From Cupriavidus sp. AU9028 (GTDB lineage Bacteria; Pseudomonadota; Gammaproteobacteria; Burkholderiales; Burkholderiaceae): 64,000 nt of DNA. The DNA is taken from assembly GCF_019795295.1 (NCBI RefSeq), contig NZ_JAIMCG010000017.1, positions 48,585-112,584 on the forward strand. The letters are read 5' to 3'. Shown in pieces: positions 17,795 to 29,098 of this stretch. The position numbers were made by a program, and so were the translations under genes. The notes under the pieces are model-generated. The model was not told where the DNA came from. It did no database searches and saw only the letters and a program-made list of their open reading frames with translations. Each line of letters opens with the position of its first letter. Within the stretch, counting starts at the first letter, position 1.

Positions 17795-19594
17795 ATGCTT
17801 TCTTCGCTCCGCGCGCGCATCGTTGCGCTGTCTGTGGCCATCGTCATCGTGGCGCTTGCCGCCAACGCCGTCGTCAATCACGTGGTGGCCCGCGCCCACA
17901 ATGACGAGGCCATCGTCAACAACCTGAGGGCGGTACAGTCGGGGCATGTGCAGGCCATTGCGGAGTGGGTGGCGGCGCATACCCAGAGCATGGCCGCCAT
18001 GCAGGACGCCGTCATGCAGGACGATCCGGTTCCCTTGCTGAAACTCGTCTCGAATGCCGGCGGTTTCCTGAATACGTTTGTCGGCTTTCCGGACAAGCGC
18101 CATCACTTTTCCAACCCGGAAGGGGTGAAGCCGGGTTTCGATCCCACCAGCCGGCCCTGGTTCAAGCAGGCGTCCGCCGCCGGCAAGCCCATCGTCACGC
18201 CGCCCTACGTATCGGCGAGCACCGGCAAGATGGTGGTGACCTTCGCCGTGCCGATCATCCGCGACGGCAGCCTGCGGGCGGTGGTCGGCGGCAACGTGCA
18301 GATGGAAGGCGTGGTGGAGAACGTGCGTTCGATCCATCCGACGCCTGCCAGCTTTGGCATCCTGGTCTCCCGCAGCGGCCAGATCGTCGCGCATGGCGAC
18401 GACAAGCTGATGCTCAAGCCGATCGGCGATCTGATTCCCGGCCTGGACGGCGACAAGCTGGCGGCACAGATCGACGCGAGCTCGCCGCTGGAAGTGTCGG
18501 TCGGCGAGGAGGCCAAGCTGCTCGGCGTGACGGCGATCCCGGGCACGGACTGGATGGCGGTGCTGGCACTGGACAAGGCCGAAGCGACGGCCGGCATGCG
18601 TTCCGTGCTGATCGCCTCGGTGATCTCGCTGGTGGTGGTGGCGATTGCCGCTGCGCTGATCATGGCCGCCGTGACGGCGGTGTCGTTCCGTCGTCTGTCG
18701 TTGATCCGCGATGCGATGGCGGCGATCGGCAGCGGTGACGGCGACCTGACGCGCCGGCTGCCGGCGCAGGGCAAGGACGAGGTGGCGCAGATCGCCGCCG
18801 CCTTCAATACCTTCGCCGACAAGCTGGTGCGCGTGATGCGGCAGATTCGCGAGACCAGCGAATCGGTGCACGTGGCGGCCAACGAGATTGCCGAGGGCAA
18901 CGCCGACCTGTCGCGCCGCACCGAATCGGCCGCGGCCAGCCTGGAGGAAACCGCGGCGTCGATGGAGCAGATTACCGCGACGGTCGGACAGTCCGAAGCG
19001 TCCGCCCGCGCGGCGGAACGCTCGGCCAGCGAGGCACAGCGGGTGGCGACCACGGGTGGCAGTTCGATCAGCGCCGCCGTGACGACGATGAGCGAGGTCG
19101 AGCAGGCCGCGGTCAAGGTATCGGACATCACCGGTGTGATCGACGGCATCGCGTTCCAGACCAATATCCTCGCGCTGAACGCGGCAGTGGAAGCGGCCCG
19201 TGCCGGCGAGCAGGGCCGCGGCTTCGCGGTGGTGGCAGGCGAGGTGCGTGCACTGGCACAGCGCAGCTCGCAGGCGGCCAAGGAGATCAAGACGCTGATC
19301 GAATCGACCGTGAGCAGCGTGAACACCGGGTCGCAGCAGGTACAGCACAGCGGCGAGACCATGCGCGAGATTGTCGGCAACGTCGGACGCGTGACCTCGG
19401 TCATCTCCGAAATCCTGCATGCCGCGCAGGAGCAGACGCGTGGCATCCAGGAAGTGAACGCGGCGGTCGGTCAGCTGGACCAGATGGTGCAGCAGAACGC
19501 TGCGCTGGTGGAGCAGTCCACGGCCGCCGCTGCCACGCTGCAGGATCAGGCCGGACGACTGGCCAGCGTGGTGCGCACCTTCAAGCTGGACTGA
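17795..19594 (+). CDS. Methyl-accepting chemotaxis protein with periplasmic Cache-type sensor
   Basis: This 599-residue transducer has TM1 at about residues 8-30 and a periplasmic dCache-like sensor of about 240 residues ([20 protein letters not shown] and [20 protein letters not shown]). TM2 lies at about 270-293 and is followed by HAMP (about 294-347). The cytoplasmic signalling domain has the conserved hairpin [20 protein letters not shown] near 467. Cache domains of this type often bind amino acids or organic acids. No C-terminal CheR-tethering pentapeptide is present; the protein ends in FKLD. It lies beside the remnant of a second receptor and between the two paralogous effector-like genes. 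Confidence 0.95.
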   Translation: MLSSLRARIVALSVAIVIVALAANAVVNHVVARAHNDEAIVNNLRAVQSGHVQAIAEWVAAHTQSMAAMQDAVMQDDPVPLLKLVSNAGGFLNTFVGFPDKRHHFSNPEGVKPGFDPTSRPWFKQASAAGKPIVTPPYVSASTGKMVVTFAVPIIRDGSLRAVVGGNVQMEGVVENVRSIHPTPASFGILVSRSGQIVAHGDDKLMLKPIGDLIPGLDGDKLAAQIDASSPLEVSVGEEAKLLGVTAIPGTDWMAVLALDKAEATAGMRSVLIASVISLVVVAIAAALIMAAVTAVSFRRLSLIRDAMAAIGSGDGDLTRRLPAQGKDEVAQIAAAFNTFADKLVRVMRQIRETSESVHVAANEIAEGNADLSRRTESAAASLEETAASMEQITATVGQSEASARAAERSASEAQRVATTGGSSISAAVTTMSEVEQAAVKVSDITGVIDGIAFQTNILALNAAVEAARAGEQGRGFAVVAGEVRALAQRSSQAAKEIKTLIESTVSSVNTGSQQVQHSGETMREIVGNVGRVTSVISEILHAAQEQTRGIQEVNAAVGQLDQMVQQNAALVEQSTAAAATLQDQAGRLASVVRTFKLD

Positions 19595-19645
19595 TAGGGC
19601 AGGGCGACCGTAGCGACAGCCCGCCCGCAAGGGTGGGACAAACGG

Positions 19646-19672
19646 ACCCGCGGCACAGCTGCGGGTTTTTTT
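19646..19672 (+). terminator. Rho-independent terminator after chemoreceptor gene
   Basis: ACCCGC pairs with GCGGGT around a loop that can pair further (GGC/GCT), followed by seven Ts. It lies about 50 bp after the stop. Confidence 0.85.
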
Positions 19673-19795
19673 GCTTTTGTCGCACCTGCACGCTGCATCT
19701 GGTGCAGATACGAAAATCGAAACCCATTTGACACCGCCAGCGTGGGGCCAAATGCGCAAACATTGGGCTTTCCGGAATCATTCACCTGTCCGTTC

Positions 19796-21733
19796 ATGCC
19801 TGTGTCATCCTGCTTTCCGCTTGCCGCTGGTCTCGCCCGTCGTCTCTTCTCCCGCTGTTGCGGTTCACTGCCAGACAATTTGCACCCCATGCATGAGGGC
19901 TATCGGCAGTGGCGAGGCTACTCGGTCCGGTTTTTTTCGTCGGCGGGAAACGGGATCTATGCATCCTGCGAGCGGCCGCCGGCGTCGGCCAGTGTCTTCG
20001 AGAAGTTCGCGTACCTGATTCGTTCCCTGTTCCGCCTGCAGGGAGGGCAGTGCTGGAAGCTGTCCATCGACGATACCACGGACGTGTACACAGAGCTGGG
20101 GTGCCGGGCCAGCAGCACCGGCCATACGGCGACTTCCGCCGCCGGCAGGATGGCGGGGCCAGCCGCGGTACAGCCTTGGCCGAGCAATGCCGAAAGCGGG
20201 CCAGCGCCTGTACCGGCGCGGGAGGCGGTGCAAGAAGCGGTGCAAGAAGCGGTGCGAGAAGCGGTGCAGGTAGCCGCGTCATCCCGACGGCCGTCGTTCC
20301 AACCGCGGAATGGCAGAATCAGCCAGCTGGTGCACGCCGACCGGGACGGAGAGGCATCGCCCGGGACATCGGGGCGGGAAATGCAGGCGGATGGTCCCGC
20401 GCCCGAGCAAGTTTCGCCAGACTCGCCTGTCCCGGCAACGCGCCCGCGGGGCCGCGCCAGCCGGGTCGAGCGCAGCGTCGCCATGCCGCCGCCCATTCCG
20501 CCGTGCACGCCTGCGGTCGAGGCTGCCACCACGCCGACGACGATGCCGCCGACAGCGGCAGTCGACGCGCCTGAACGCCCCACCGGCGCGCAGGAAGCGA
20601 TCGAAGCGGCGAGCGGGAGCGAACCGTTGCAACGGCTTGCCGGTCGGCTGCGTCGTTGCTCGGCCGATGCATTGCGCCGTGTGGTCAGCACCATCTGCTC
20701 GGTGCCGGACAACGGGAAGGACCTCATCGCCGCGGTGGCACCGTTCGCGGCGTCTGCACGATCGGAGCAAGCCGAGGCGCCACCGTTGCCGCGGCTACAA
20801 CTGGAGATGCAAGCCTGGCAAACGGTGGAGACGACGCGAGTCGTCAGGGACAAGCCGCTGGTCGATTTCGCCGCCAGATTGATGTGCGCCTGCAATCGAG
20901 AGGGTGACGACAGGACAGTCGCAGCGGGCTTGCTTGACTGCATCGCCAGCCTGAGCGCATGCCACTCGAGTCTCAGGCCGGACGCGGCGGTCATCTTGCT
21001 CGAGTGCATGGCGCAGTGGCTGTCAAATCCCCGGCAGCGGCAGTCGCCGCAGTTGCTGCTGCTGGCCGGCAGTGTGCTGGAACAGGGCCTGTCATGCAAT
21101 GACGCGAACGACCAGGCTCTGGCGTTTCGCCTGCAGACGTTACCGGCTCGGCTGCAGAATGCGCCGGCTGCACTGGTGCTCGCGTTGGCGATTCATCTGC
21201 CGCAGCTACCGCAAGAATCGCGCGTCGCTCTGATGGCCAGCCTGCTGCAAATGCCCGTCACGACGCCGCCGTCGATGGCGGAATCCATCCGCATCCTGCT
21301 GGAGGCATACAGCGCGGGATCGCAGCGGACCTTTACCAGACTGGTGGAACGCGTGGACTCCCTGTCCCCTCGTTACCAGCCGCTGTTGCTGGCCGCCATG
21401 GCGTCGACCTTGCACCATCGCCCGGGATTCGACCGAACCGAAGGCGGAGTGGCGATCGTGCGGGCGTGCGTAGCGTTGCCGACGGAGGGCGAGGGGAGTC
21501 CTGACCCGGATGGGCCAGGGTCGATGGCCACCATCGTCAGCCGCGTCGTCCGTGCGATGCCAGCGTTGCGTGGACTTGCACGCGACACCGCTGTGATAGA
21601 CCGCCTGCAGGCGTGTGGCGATGCGCTGCCCGAGGCACGCAAACGGGCCTTCCTGCAGGCGCTGTGGGAGGCCTTGGCATCGAGCGAGCCCGAGACGGTC
21701 GCCCAGCCGGCGGCCGGCGTCGGGACCGAGTGA
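19796..21733 (+). CDS. Effector-like protein paralogous at its N-terminus to the F-box-like protein
   Basis: This 645-residue protein is not a recognised family. Residues 33-90 align without gaps to residues 24-81 of the protein at 11463-13370: 22 of 58 positions are identical, with H33-E-G, W39, G41-Y42, Y73-L-I-R-S-L-F and W87 conserved. A long low-complexity region (about 100-270) rich in Pro/Ala/Ser/Arg carries four tandem EAV[QR] units encoded by 12-bp repeats. From about 285 onward it is Leu/Ala-rich with recurrent LPxxxR helices, probably a helical solenoid. No F-box-like segment was found. An upstream in-frame ATG at 19742 would add 18 residues; the chosen start gives the closest match in length to its paralogue. 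No export signal is visible, so secretion, if any, would be by type III or another signal-less route (inference). Confidence 0.75.
   Translation: MPVSSCFPLAAGLARRLFSRCCGSLPDNLHPMHEGYRQWRGYSVRFFSSAGNGIYASCERPPASASVFEKFAYLIRSLFRLQGGQCWKLSIDDTTDVYTELGCRASSTGHTATSAAGRMAGPAAVQPWPSNAESGPAPVPAREAVQEAVQEAVREAVQVAASSRRPSFQPRNGRISQLVHADRDGEASPGTSGREMQADGPAPEQVSPDSPVPATRPRGRASRVERSVAMPPPIPPCTPAVEAATTPTTMPPTAAVDAPERPTGAQEAIEAASGSEPLQRLAGRLRRCSADALRRVVSTICSVPDNGKDLIAAVAPFAASARSEQAEAPPLPRLQLEMQAWQTVETTRVVRDKPLVDFAARLMCACNREGDDRTVAAGLLDCIASLSACHSSLRPDAAVILLECMAQWLSNPRQRQSPQLLLLAGSVLEQGLSCNDANDQALAFRLQTLPARLQNAPAALVLALAIHLPQLPQESRVALMASLLQMPVTTPPSMAESIRILLEAYSAGSQRTFTRLVERVDSLSPRYQPLLLAAMASTLHHRPGFDRTEGGVAIVRACVALPTEGEGSPDPDGPGSMATIVSRVVRAMPALRGLARDTAVIDRLQACGDALPEARKRAFLQALWEALASSEPETVAQPAAGVGTE
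20222..20269 (+). repeat. Four tandem 12-bp units encoding EAVQ/EAVR
   Basis: Four near-identical copies of GAAGCGGTGCAA run in frame through the linker of the effector-like protein. They differ at one to four bases per unit. Confidence 0.9.
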
Positions 21734-21757
21734 GAGAACGGCCGGGGCCTGCCCTGC

Positions 21758-23191
21758 TCAGACGACCTTGCCCGGGTTCATCAGCCCCATCGGATCGAGC
21801 GCCTGCTTGATCGACGTCATCAGCGCGATCTCGACCTCGCTCTTGTAGCGCTTGTTCTCCTCGCGCTTGAGCTGCCCCAGGCCGTGTTCGGCGGAAATCG
21901 AGCCCCCGTGCGCGTCGACGCTGTCGTGGACGATGTGCTTGATGGCGTCCTCGTTGGCGAGAAAGGCGTCGTGGTCCTGGCCCAATGGCGGCGAGACGTT
22001 GTAGTGCAGGTTGCCGTCGCCCAGATGACCGAAGGTGATCATTCGCACGCCGGGGAAGGCCGCCGCGATCCTGGCGTCGGTGGTCTCGATGAAGTCGGCG
22101 ATGCGCGAGATCGGCACGGCGATATCGTGCTTGATGTTCTTGCCTTCGTCGGCCTGCGCCAGCGGAATGTGCTCGCGCAGATTCCAGAAGTCGCGCGATT
22201 GCTGCACCGACTCGGCCACCACGGCATCGAGCACGATGCCCGCTTCGAAGGCGGCTTCCATCAGTGTCTCGAAGGTATTGCGCGCATGTGCCTCGCTCTC
22301 GTTGTCCGACAGCTCCAGCAGCACGACCTGATCGTGCTGCTCGGCGAATGGATAGCGCATCTGCGGGTAGTGATGGGTCACCAGCGACAGGCAGATGTTC
22401 GACATCAGCTCGAATCCGGTCAGCATCGGGCCGGCATGCTGCTGCGCCGTTTCCAGCAGCTTCAGCGCGGCACGCGGATCGGCGACGGCGGCCAGCGCGG
22501 TGACGCGGGCGCGGGGGGCGGGGTACAGCTTCATCACCGCGGCGGTGATGATCCCGAGCGTGCCTTCCGCGCCGATGAACAGATCGCGCAGATCGTAGCC
22601 GGTATTGTCCTTGCGCAACCCGCGCAGCCCGTTCCAGATCTCCCCCGAGGGCGTCACCACTTCGAGTCCGAGACACAGTTCGCGGGTGTTGCCATAGCGC
22701 AGCACCGCGGTGCCGCCGGCGTTGGTCGACAGGTTGCCGCCGATGGTGCAGCTGCCTTCCGCCGCCAGGCTCAGCGGGAACAGGCGGTCCTGCTCGCGCG
22801 CGGCTTCCTGGATCTGCTGCAGGATCACGCCGGCTTCGACGGTGATGGTGTTGTTCAGCGGATCGACCTGGCGGATGCGGTTCAGCCGCTTCAGCGACAG
22901 CACCACCGATGGGGTCACGTGGTCGGGCGTCGCACCGCCGCAAAGCCCGGTATTGCCCCCTTGCGGCACGATGGCGAGCTGGTGGGCGTGGCAGGCCTTG
23001 ACCGCCGCGGCCACCTCTTCCGTCGAGCCGGGCAACAGCACGGCCACGGCATCGCCGGTGAAGCGGCGGCGCCAGTCGATCAGGTACGGCGCCTTGTCGC
23101 CGGGTTCGGTCAGCACATGGGTGGGACCGAGGGCGGCGCGGCACAGCGAGAGAAAGGACTGCAGGCGGGAATCGGATGCGGCGTTGCTCAT
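21758..23191 (-). CDS. FAD-linked D-2-hydroxyacid dehydrogenase (GlcD/D-2-hydroxyglutarate type)
   Basis: This 477-residue flavoprotein has a PCMH-type FAD domain (about 45-225; VPQGGNTGLCGGATPD and GSCTIGGNLSTNAGGTAVLRYG) and an FAD-oxidase C domain. The latter includes the metal-binding ITFGHLGDGNLHYN and the GSISAEHGLGQLKR segment. It oxidises D-lactate, D-2-hydroxyglutarate or a related acid and donates electrons to ETF or quinone. The start at MSNAASD has GAGCAAGG just upstream. It is convergent with the effector-like gene and close to a second, unrelated-length enzyme of similar chemistry (ydiJ). Confidence 0.92.
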   Translation of the reverse strand: MSNAASDSRLQSFLSLCRAALGPTHVLTEPGDKAPYLIDWRRRFTGDAVAVLLPGSTEEVAAAVKACHAHQLAIVPQGGNTGLCGGATPDHVTPSVVLSLKRLNRIRQVDPLNNTITVEAGVILQQIQEAAREQDRLFPLSLAAEGSCTIGGNLSTNAGGTAVLRYGNTRELCLGLEVVTPSGEIWNGLRGLRKDNTGYDLRDLFIGAEGTLGIITAAVMKLYPAPRARVTALAAVADPRAALKLLETAQQHAGPMLTGFELMSNICLSLVTHHYPQMRYPFAEQHDQVVLLELSDNESEAHARNTFETLMEAAFEAGIVLDAVVAESVQQSRDFWNLREHIPLAQADEGKNIKHDIAVPISRIADFIETTDARIAAAFPGVRMITFGHLGDGNLHYNVSPPLGQDHDAFLANEDAIKHIVHDSVDAHGGSISAEHGLGQLKREENKRYKSEVEIALMTSIKQALDPMGLMNPGKVV

Positions 23192-23249
23192 GACCTTGCT
23201 CGTGGGTGGGTTGGGCGCGGATGGGGAAGGCACGGTGCGGCGGTGCGGT

Positions 23250-23681
23250 TCATGCCGGCCCGCTGCTCGGTTTCGACCTGGCACGCGCCCGGCGCTTGTA
23301 CGGGCGGAGATAGAAAATGATGGCGAAGAAGTAACACAGCGTCAATGCGACTTCGACCCATGCCAGCAGCGACGACGGTGCGCGGTCGCTCGCGCCGCGC
23401 ACCACGCCTTCGGTGAAATACAGCAGGATCAGCATGGTCGACCACTGCATGGTGTAGCGGTCGCGCGCGAACAGCCCGCGCAGGGGCAGCAGCAAGGGCA
23501 GCGCCTTGAGCAGCAGCCACGACCCGCCCGGGCGCAGCGGGGCCAGAAACCACTCCCAGGCGACGGCCAGCGCGATCAGCGCGAGCCAGCTTGCCAGGCC
23601 GGTGCGGTAGAGCAGGGAGTTGTGCAGGTCGGCGTCGCTGCGCCGCGCCAGTTCGGCATCGGGGACGTCCGGGACGCGCAT
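23250..23681 (-). CDS. DUF2069 inner-membrane protein
   Basis: This 143-residue protein has three to four hydrophobic helices (LASWLALIALAVAWEWFLAP, LLLKALPLLLPLRGLF, MLILLYFTEGVVRG, VEVALTLCYFFAIIFYL) and a basic tail (YKRRARARSK). The RDRYTMQWSTMLILLYFTEG segment is the DUF2069 hallmark. The ATG has AAGGGG six bases upstream and follows wrbA by 11 bp, so the two form an operon. The function of the family is not known. Confidence 0.85.
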   Translation of the reverse strand: MRVPDVPDAELARRSDADLHNSLLYRTGLASWLALIALAVAWEWFLAPLRPGGSWLLLKALPLLLPLRGLFARDRYTMQWSTMLILLYFTEGVVRGASDRAPSSLLAWVEVALTLCYFFAIIFYLRPYKRRARARSKPSSGPA

Positions 23682-23692
23682 GCGCTGCCCCT

Positions 23693-26008
<2,316 letters not shown>

Positions 26009-26842
26009 TCAGCCGGCCCCAGCACCGGCCACCACCCGCCGCGCAAATCCCGCCATCGCATCCAGTACCGCATCCGGCTGCTCGCCCATCAGGTTGTGGC
26101 CGGATGGCACTTCCACCAGCGTGGCTTGCTTCATCCGCGCGGCGAGGGCGCGCGCCGAGCGGGCCGGCGTCATCATGTCCTTGCTGCCCGACAGCACCAG
26201 CGCCGGGCACGACACGCTGGCCGCGGCCTGTTCGCCGTGGGTGTAGGCGTTGCAGGCCTGGAAGTCGTTGTGAAAGACCTGCGCCTGCGGGTGGCGCGCG
26301 CTGACCCGTTCCATCAGCCGGCGGTTGACCCCCTGCATCCAGAAGCCCGGTCCCGGCGACGACGGCTTGTTGGCGAGGCTGGAATGCGACCACGCATTCA
26401 CCATCGCGATGGCCTCGTCCTCGCGTTCGCGGGCGGCCTCCAGCAGCGCGTCGGACACCTTCATCGGAAAGGCGGTGGCGAGCATGCCGATGCCGCGTAC
26501 CCGCTCGGCATGGCGTGCCGCGCATTCGAGCGCGATCAGCGACCCCATGCTGTGGCCGAACACCAGTACCGGTCCCTGCGCCTTCGCCGCGTCCGCAAGC
26601 GCCATCGCCCAGTCGGCCATCTGCTCGACGGTGGGCAGCGGCGCGCCTTCGCTGCGGTTGTGGCCCGGCAGGTCCACGGCCAGCACGGAAAAGCCGTGAT
26701 GCGCGAACCAGCGCGATTGCAGCCCCCAGACACTGTGGTCGTTCTGCGCGCCGTGGATCAGCAGCACGCAGGGCAGGGTGGGATCGAAGGGTTTGCCGCC
26801 GGTATAGGCGTAGGCGCGGCGGCCGTCGATGTCGAGCTGCAT
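26009..26842 (-). CDS. Alpha/beta-hydrolase
   Basis: This 277-residue alpha/beta-hydrolase has the oxyanion segment LLIHGAQNDHSVW, the nucleophile elbow GHSMGS and the final LVEVPSGHNLMG histidine. Asp candidates lie in LVLSGSKDMMTP. Its start overlaps the metY stop by one base (TGATG), so translation is coupled. Coupling to a homoserine-ester sulfhydrylase suggests a role in sulfur-ester metabolism, but no substrate can be assigned. Confidence 0.87.
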   Translation of the reverse strand: MQLDIDGRRAYAYTGGKPFDPTLPCVLLIHGAQNDHSVWGLQSRWFAHHGFSVLAVDLPGHNRSEGAPLPTVEQMADWAMALADAAKAQGPVLVFGHSMGSLIALECAARHAERVRGIGMLATAFPMKVSDALLEAAREREDEAIAMVNAWSHSSLANKPSSPGPGFWMQGVNRRLMERVSARHPQAQVFHNDFQACNAYTHGEQAAASVSCPALVLSGSKDMMTPARSARALAARMKQATLVEVPSGHNLMGEQPDAVLDAMAGFARRVVAGAGAG

Positions 26843-28161
26843 CAGGCGTTTCCTCCCTTGTCCATGGACTTCTGCGCGGCCTTCAGGCCTCGCTTGAGAT
26901 CGTCGATCAGATCGTCGGGGTCCTCCAGCCCGATCGACAGCCGGATGGTGCCTTCGGCGATCCCGGCTGCGCGCAGGGCGTCCGCATCCATGCGGAAGTG
27001 GGTGGTCGAGGCGGGGTGAATCACCAGCGAGCGTGCGTCGCCGACATTGGCCAGATGCGAGAACAGCGCAAGGCTCTCGATGAACCGCTGGCCGGCCACG
27101 CGGTTGCCCTTCAGGTTGAAGCTGAACACCGCGCCACAGCCGCGCGGCAGCAGGCGTTTGGCGAGCGCGTGGTCGGGGTGGCTCTCCAGTTCCGGATAGC
27201 CGACCGACTCCACCATCGGGTGGCCCGCCAGGAAGCTGACGATCCGGCGGGTGTTGTCGATATGGCGGGCCATCCGCAGCGGCAGGGTCTCGATGCCCTG
27301 CAGCAGTTGCCACGCCGCCATCGGATTCATGCAGGCGCCGAAGTCGCGCAAGCCCTCGCGTCTTGCCCTCAGCAGGAACGGCGCGACCGGGCTCTCCTCG
27401 GTAAAGACCATGTCGTGAAAGCCGCCGTACGGCTCCGACAGTTCCGGAAAGCGGCCGGACGCATCGAAGTCGAAGGTGCCGCCTTCGACTAGTACGCCGC
27501 CGATGGTGGTGCCATGGCCGCCGAGGAATTTGGTGGCCGAGTGATAGAGCAGCGCAGCGCCATGCTCGAAGGGCTGCATCAGCCAGGGCGTGGTGAAGGT
27601 GGAGTCGACCAGCAGCGGCAGCCGGTGCTCGCCGGCCAGCTGTGCGAGCGTGGGGATGTCGAGCACGTCCAGCCCGGGATTGCCCAGCGTCTCGCCGAAC
27701 AGCAGCCGGGTTTCGGGCCGGATCGCGGCGCGCCAGGCATCGATGTCCCGCGCCGGCACGAAGGTGGTCTCGATGCCGAAGCGGCGCAGCGTGTAGTGCA
27801 GCAGATTGTGCGAGCCGCCGTACAGCGCGGCGGAGGCGACGATATGCCCGCCCGCGCCCATCAGCGTGGCGATGGCCAGATGCAGCGCGGCCTGTCCCGA
27901 TGCAGTGGCGATGGCGCCCACGCCTGCCTCCAGCGCGGCGATGCGTTCCTCGAACACGGCCACGGTGGGGTTGGAGATGCGGGAGTAGACGTGCCCCGCG
28001 CGCTCCAGGTTGAACAGCGAGGCGGCATGTTCGCTGTCGCGGAACACGAACGAGGTGGTCAGGTGGATCGGCGTGGCGCGCGCCCCGGTGGCGGGGTCGG
28101 GCGCCGCGCCGGCATGCAGCGCGAGGGTGTCGAAGCGAGGATCGAAGCGATTGTCGGACAT
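26842..28161 (-). CDS. metY: O-acetylhomoserine aminocarboxypropyltransferase (sulfhydrylase)
   Basis: This 439-residue PLP enzyme is of the Cys/Met metabolism family. It condenses O-acetyl- (or succinyl-) homoserine with sulfide to make homocysteine for methionine. It shows FDTLALHAGAAPDPATGARA, YSRISNPTVAVFEERIAALE, the aromatic PLP-stacking ALYGGSHNLL and the Schiff-base lysine in YHSATKFLGGHGT. The MSDNRFD start is chosen over upstream in-frame starts because it matches the family N-terminus and has GGA six bases upstream. Length and the LGGHG context favour MetY over MetZ/MetB. Confidence 0.92.
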   Translation of the reverse strand: MSDNRFDPRFDTLALHAGAAPDPATGARATPIHLTTSFVFRDSEHAASLFNLERAGHVYSRISNPTVAVFEERIAALEAGVGAIATASGQAALHLAIATLMGAGGHIVASAALYGGSHNLLHYTLRRFGIETTFVPARDIDAWRAAIRPETRLLFGETLGNPGLDVLDIPTLAQLAGEHRLPLLVDSTFTTPWLMQPFEHGAALLYHSATKFLGGHGTTIGGVLVEGGTFDFDASGRFPELSEPYGGFHDMVFTEESPVAPFLLRARREGLRDFGACMNPMAAWQLLQGIETLPLRMARHIDNTRRIVSFLAGHPMVESVGYPELESHPDHALAKRLLPRGCGAVFSFNLKGNRVAGQRFIESLALFSHLANVGDARSLVIHPASTTHFRMDADALRAAGIAEGTIRLSIGLEDPDDLIDDLKRGLKAAQKSMDKGGNA

Positions 28162-28248
28162 GGCGGTTCCAGTCAGGTGCCATCCCGGCGCGCACGGCGA
28201 CAGGCGTGCCGGCAGCGCCCCGGGGGGCTGCGTTCGGTACTGCGTCTT

Positions 28249-28287
28249 TGCTGCTGAGGTTTGCTGCCGAGGTTTGCCGTCGAGGTT
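28249..28287. repeat. Three 13-bp direct repeats upstream of metY
   Basis: Three adjacent 13-bp units of the form TGCYGYYGAGGTT lie 88-126 bp upstream of the metY start (reading AACCTCGGCAGCA on the metY strand). No gene occupies 28162-28506. Regular phasing suggests a protein-binding array or a leader element; no known SAM or SAH riboswitch was recognised here. Confidence 0.5.
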
Positions 28288-28416
28288 CCCCTGGCATGCG
28301 GGCGGGGCGCCGCGCCGGCCAGCGGCTTTACTTGGCCGCCCGCTTTCGGCTAGCATCGCGCAAATTGCAGCCCCGGCACAAGGTACCGGGCGCTGCGCCC
28401 GCTGTCACTGCGGGCT

Positions 28417-28422
28417 TATACT
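28417..28422 (+). promoter_or_regulatory. Candidate -10 element of the CBS-protein gene
   Basis: TATACT lies 85 bp before the start of the CBS-domain gene. The matching -35 position is poor. Confidence 0.35.
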
Positions 28423-28506
28423 GCAAGCGCCTGGCGAGCGCCGGGCCGAACCGGATGCGCAGCCCGAGCCGGCCCGCCCGGGGCGCATCATCCAGCGGAG
28501 ACGACC

Positions 28507-28953
28507 ATGAAAGTCAGCGACATCCTGCAGATCAAGGGCAATACGCTCTATACCGTCAAGCCGGATACGTCACTACTGGAGGCCGTCAGCACCATGGCCG
28601 AGCACGACATCGGCTCGCTGGTGGTGATGGAGTTCGGCGACCTGGTCGGCATGCTGACCTTCCGCGAGATCATCCAGACGCTGGCGGCCAACGCCGGCAA
28701 TGTCGGCACCGCCACCATCCGCAAGGTGATGGACGACGCGCCGCTGACCTGCACGCCCGAAACCGATGTCAACGAAGTCCGGCGCATGATGCTGGAGCGG
28801 CATGCCCGTTATATGCCGGTACTGGACAGCCGCACGTTGATGGGCGTGATTTCGTTCTATGACGTCGCCAAGGCGGTGGTCGAGGAGCAGAGCTTCGAGA
28901 ACCGCATGCTCAAGGCGTATATCCGCGACTGGCCGGAAGAAAAGGCCAGCTGA
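28507..28953 (+). CDS. CBS-domain pair protein
   Basis: This 148-residue protein consists almost entirely of two CBS motifs (about 8-65 and 72-130). Markers are LLEAVSTMAEHDIGSLVVME with GMLTFREII, and VNEVRRMMLERHARYMPVLD with GVISFYDV. Such stand-alone pairs bind adenine nucleotides or S-adenosylmethionine-like ligands and regulate partner proteins. GGAGA lies six bases before the ATG. The partner is not evident. Confidence 0.9.
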   Translation: MKVSDILQIKGNTLYTVKPDTSLLEAVSTMAEHDIGSLVVMEFGDLVGMLTFREIIQTLAANAGNVGTATIRKVMDDAPLTCTPETDVNEVRRMMLERHARYMPVLDSRTLMGVISFYDVAKAVVEEQSFENRMLKAYIRDWPEEKAS

Positions 28954-29098
28954 AGACGGCAGGCTGCCGGCAACGCGGTCCCTGGCAGTCCCGTCACGTC
29001 CGTCTGCGCTTGCCTGCCGCTGCATCTTGCCGGCAGGGCGCGCCGGTGCGCCTGGGCGCTTCCGCCCGCACGCGCCGCTCCCCGTGCGTCCCGATCCC

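Noticed and set aside
20600-20760. A second F-box in the paralogue at 19796-21733
   Set aside because: The region has helices but no LPxE or DLLxxSR pattern.
28162-28506. SAM or SAH riboswitch upstream of metY
   Set aside because: No recognisable conserved core; only direct repeats are seen.
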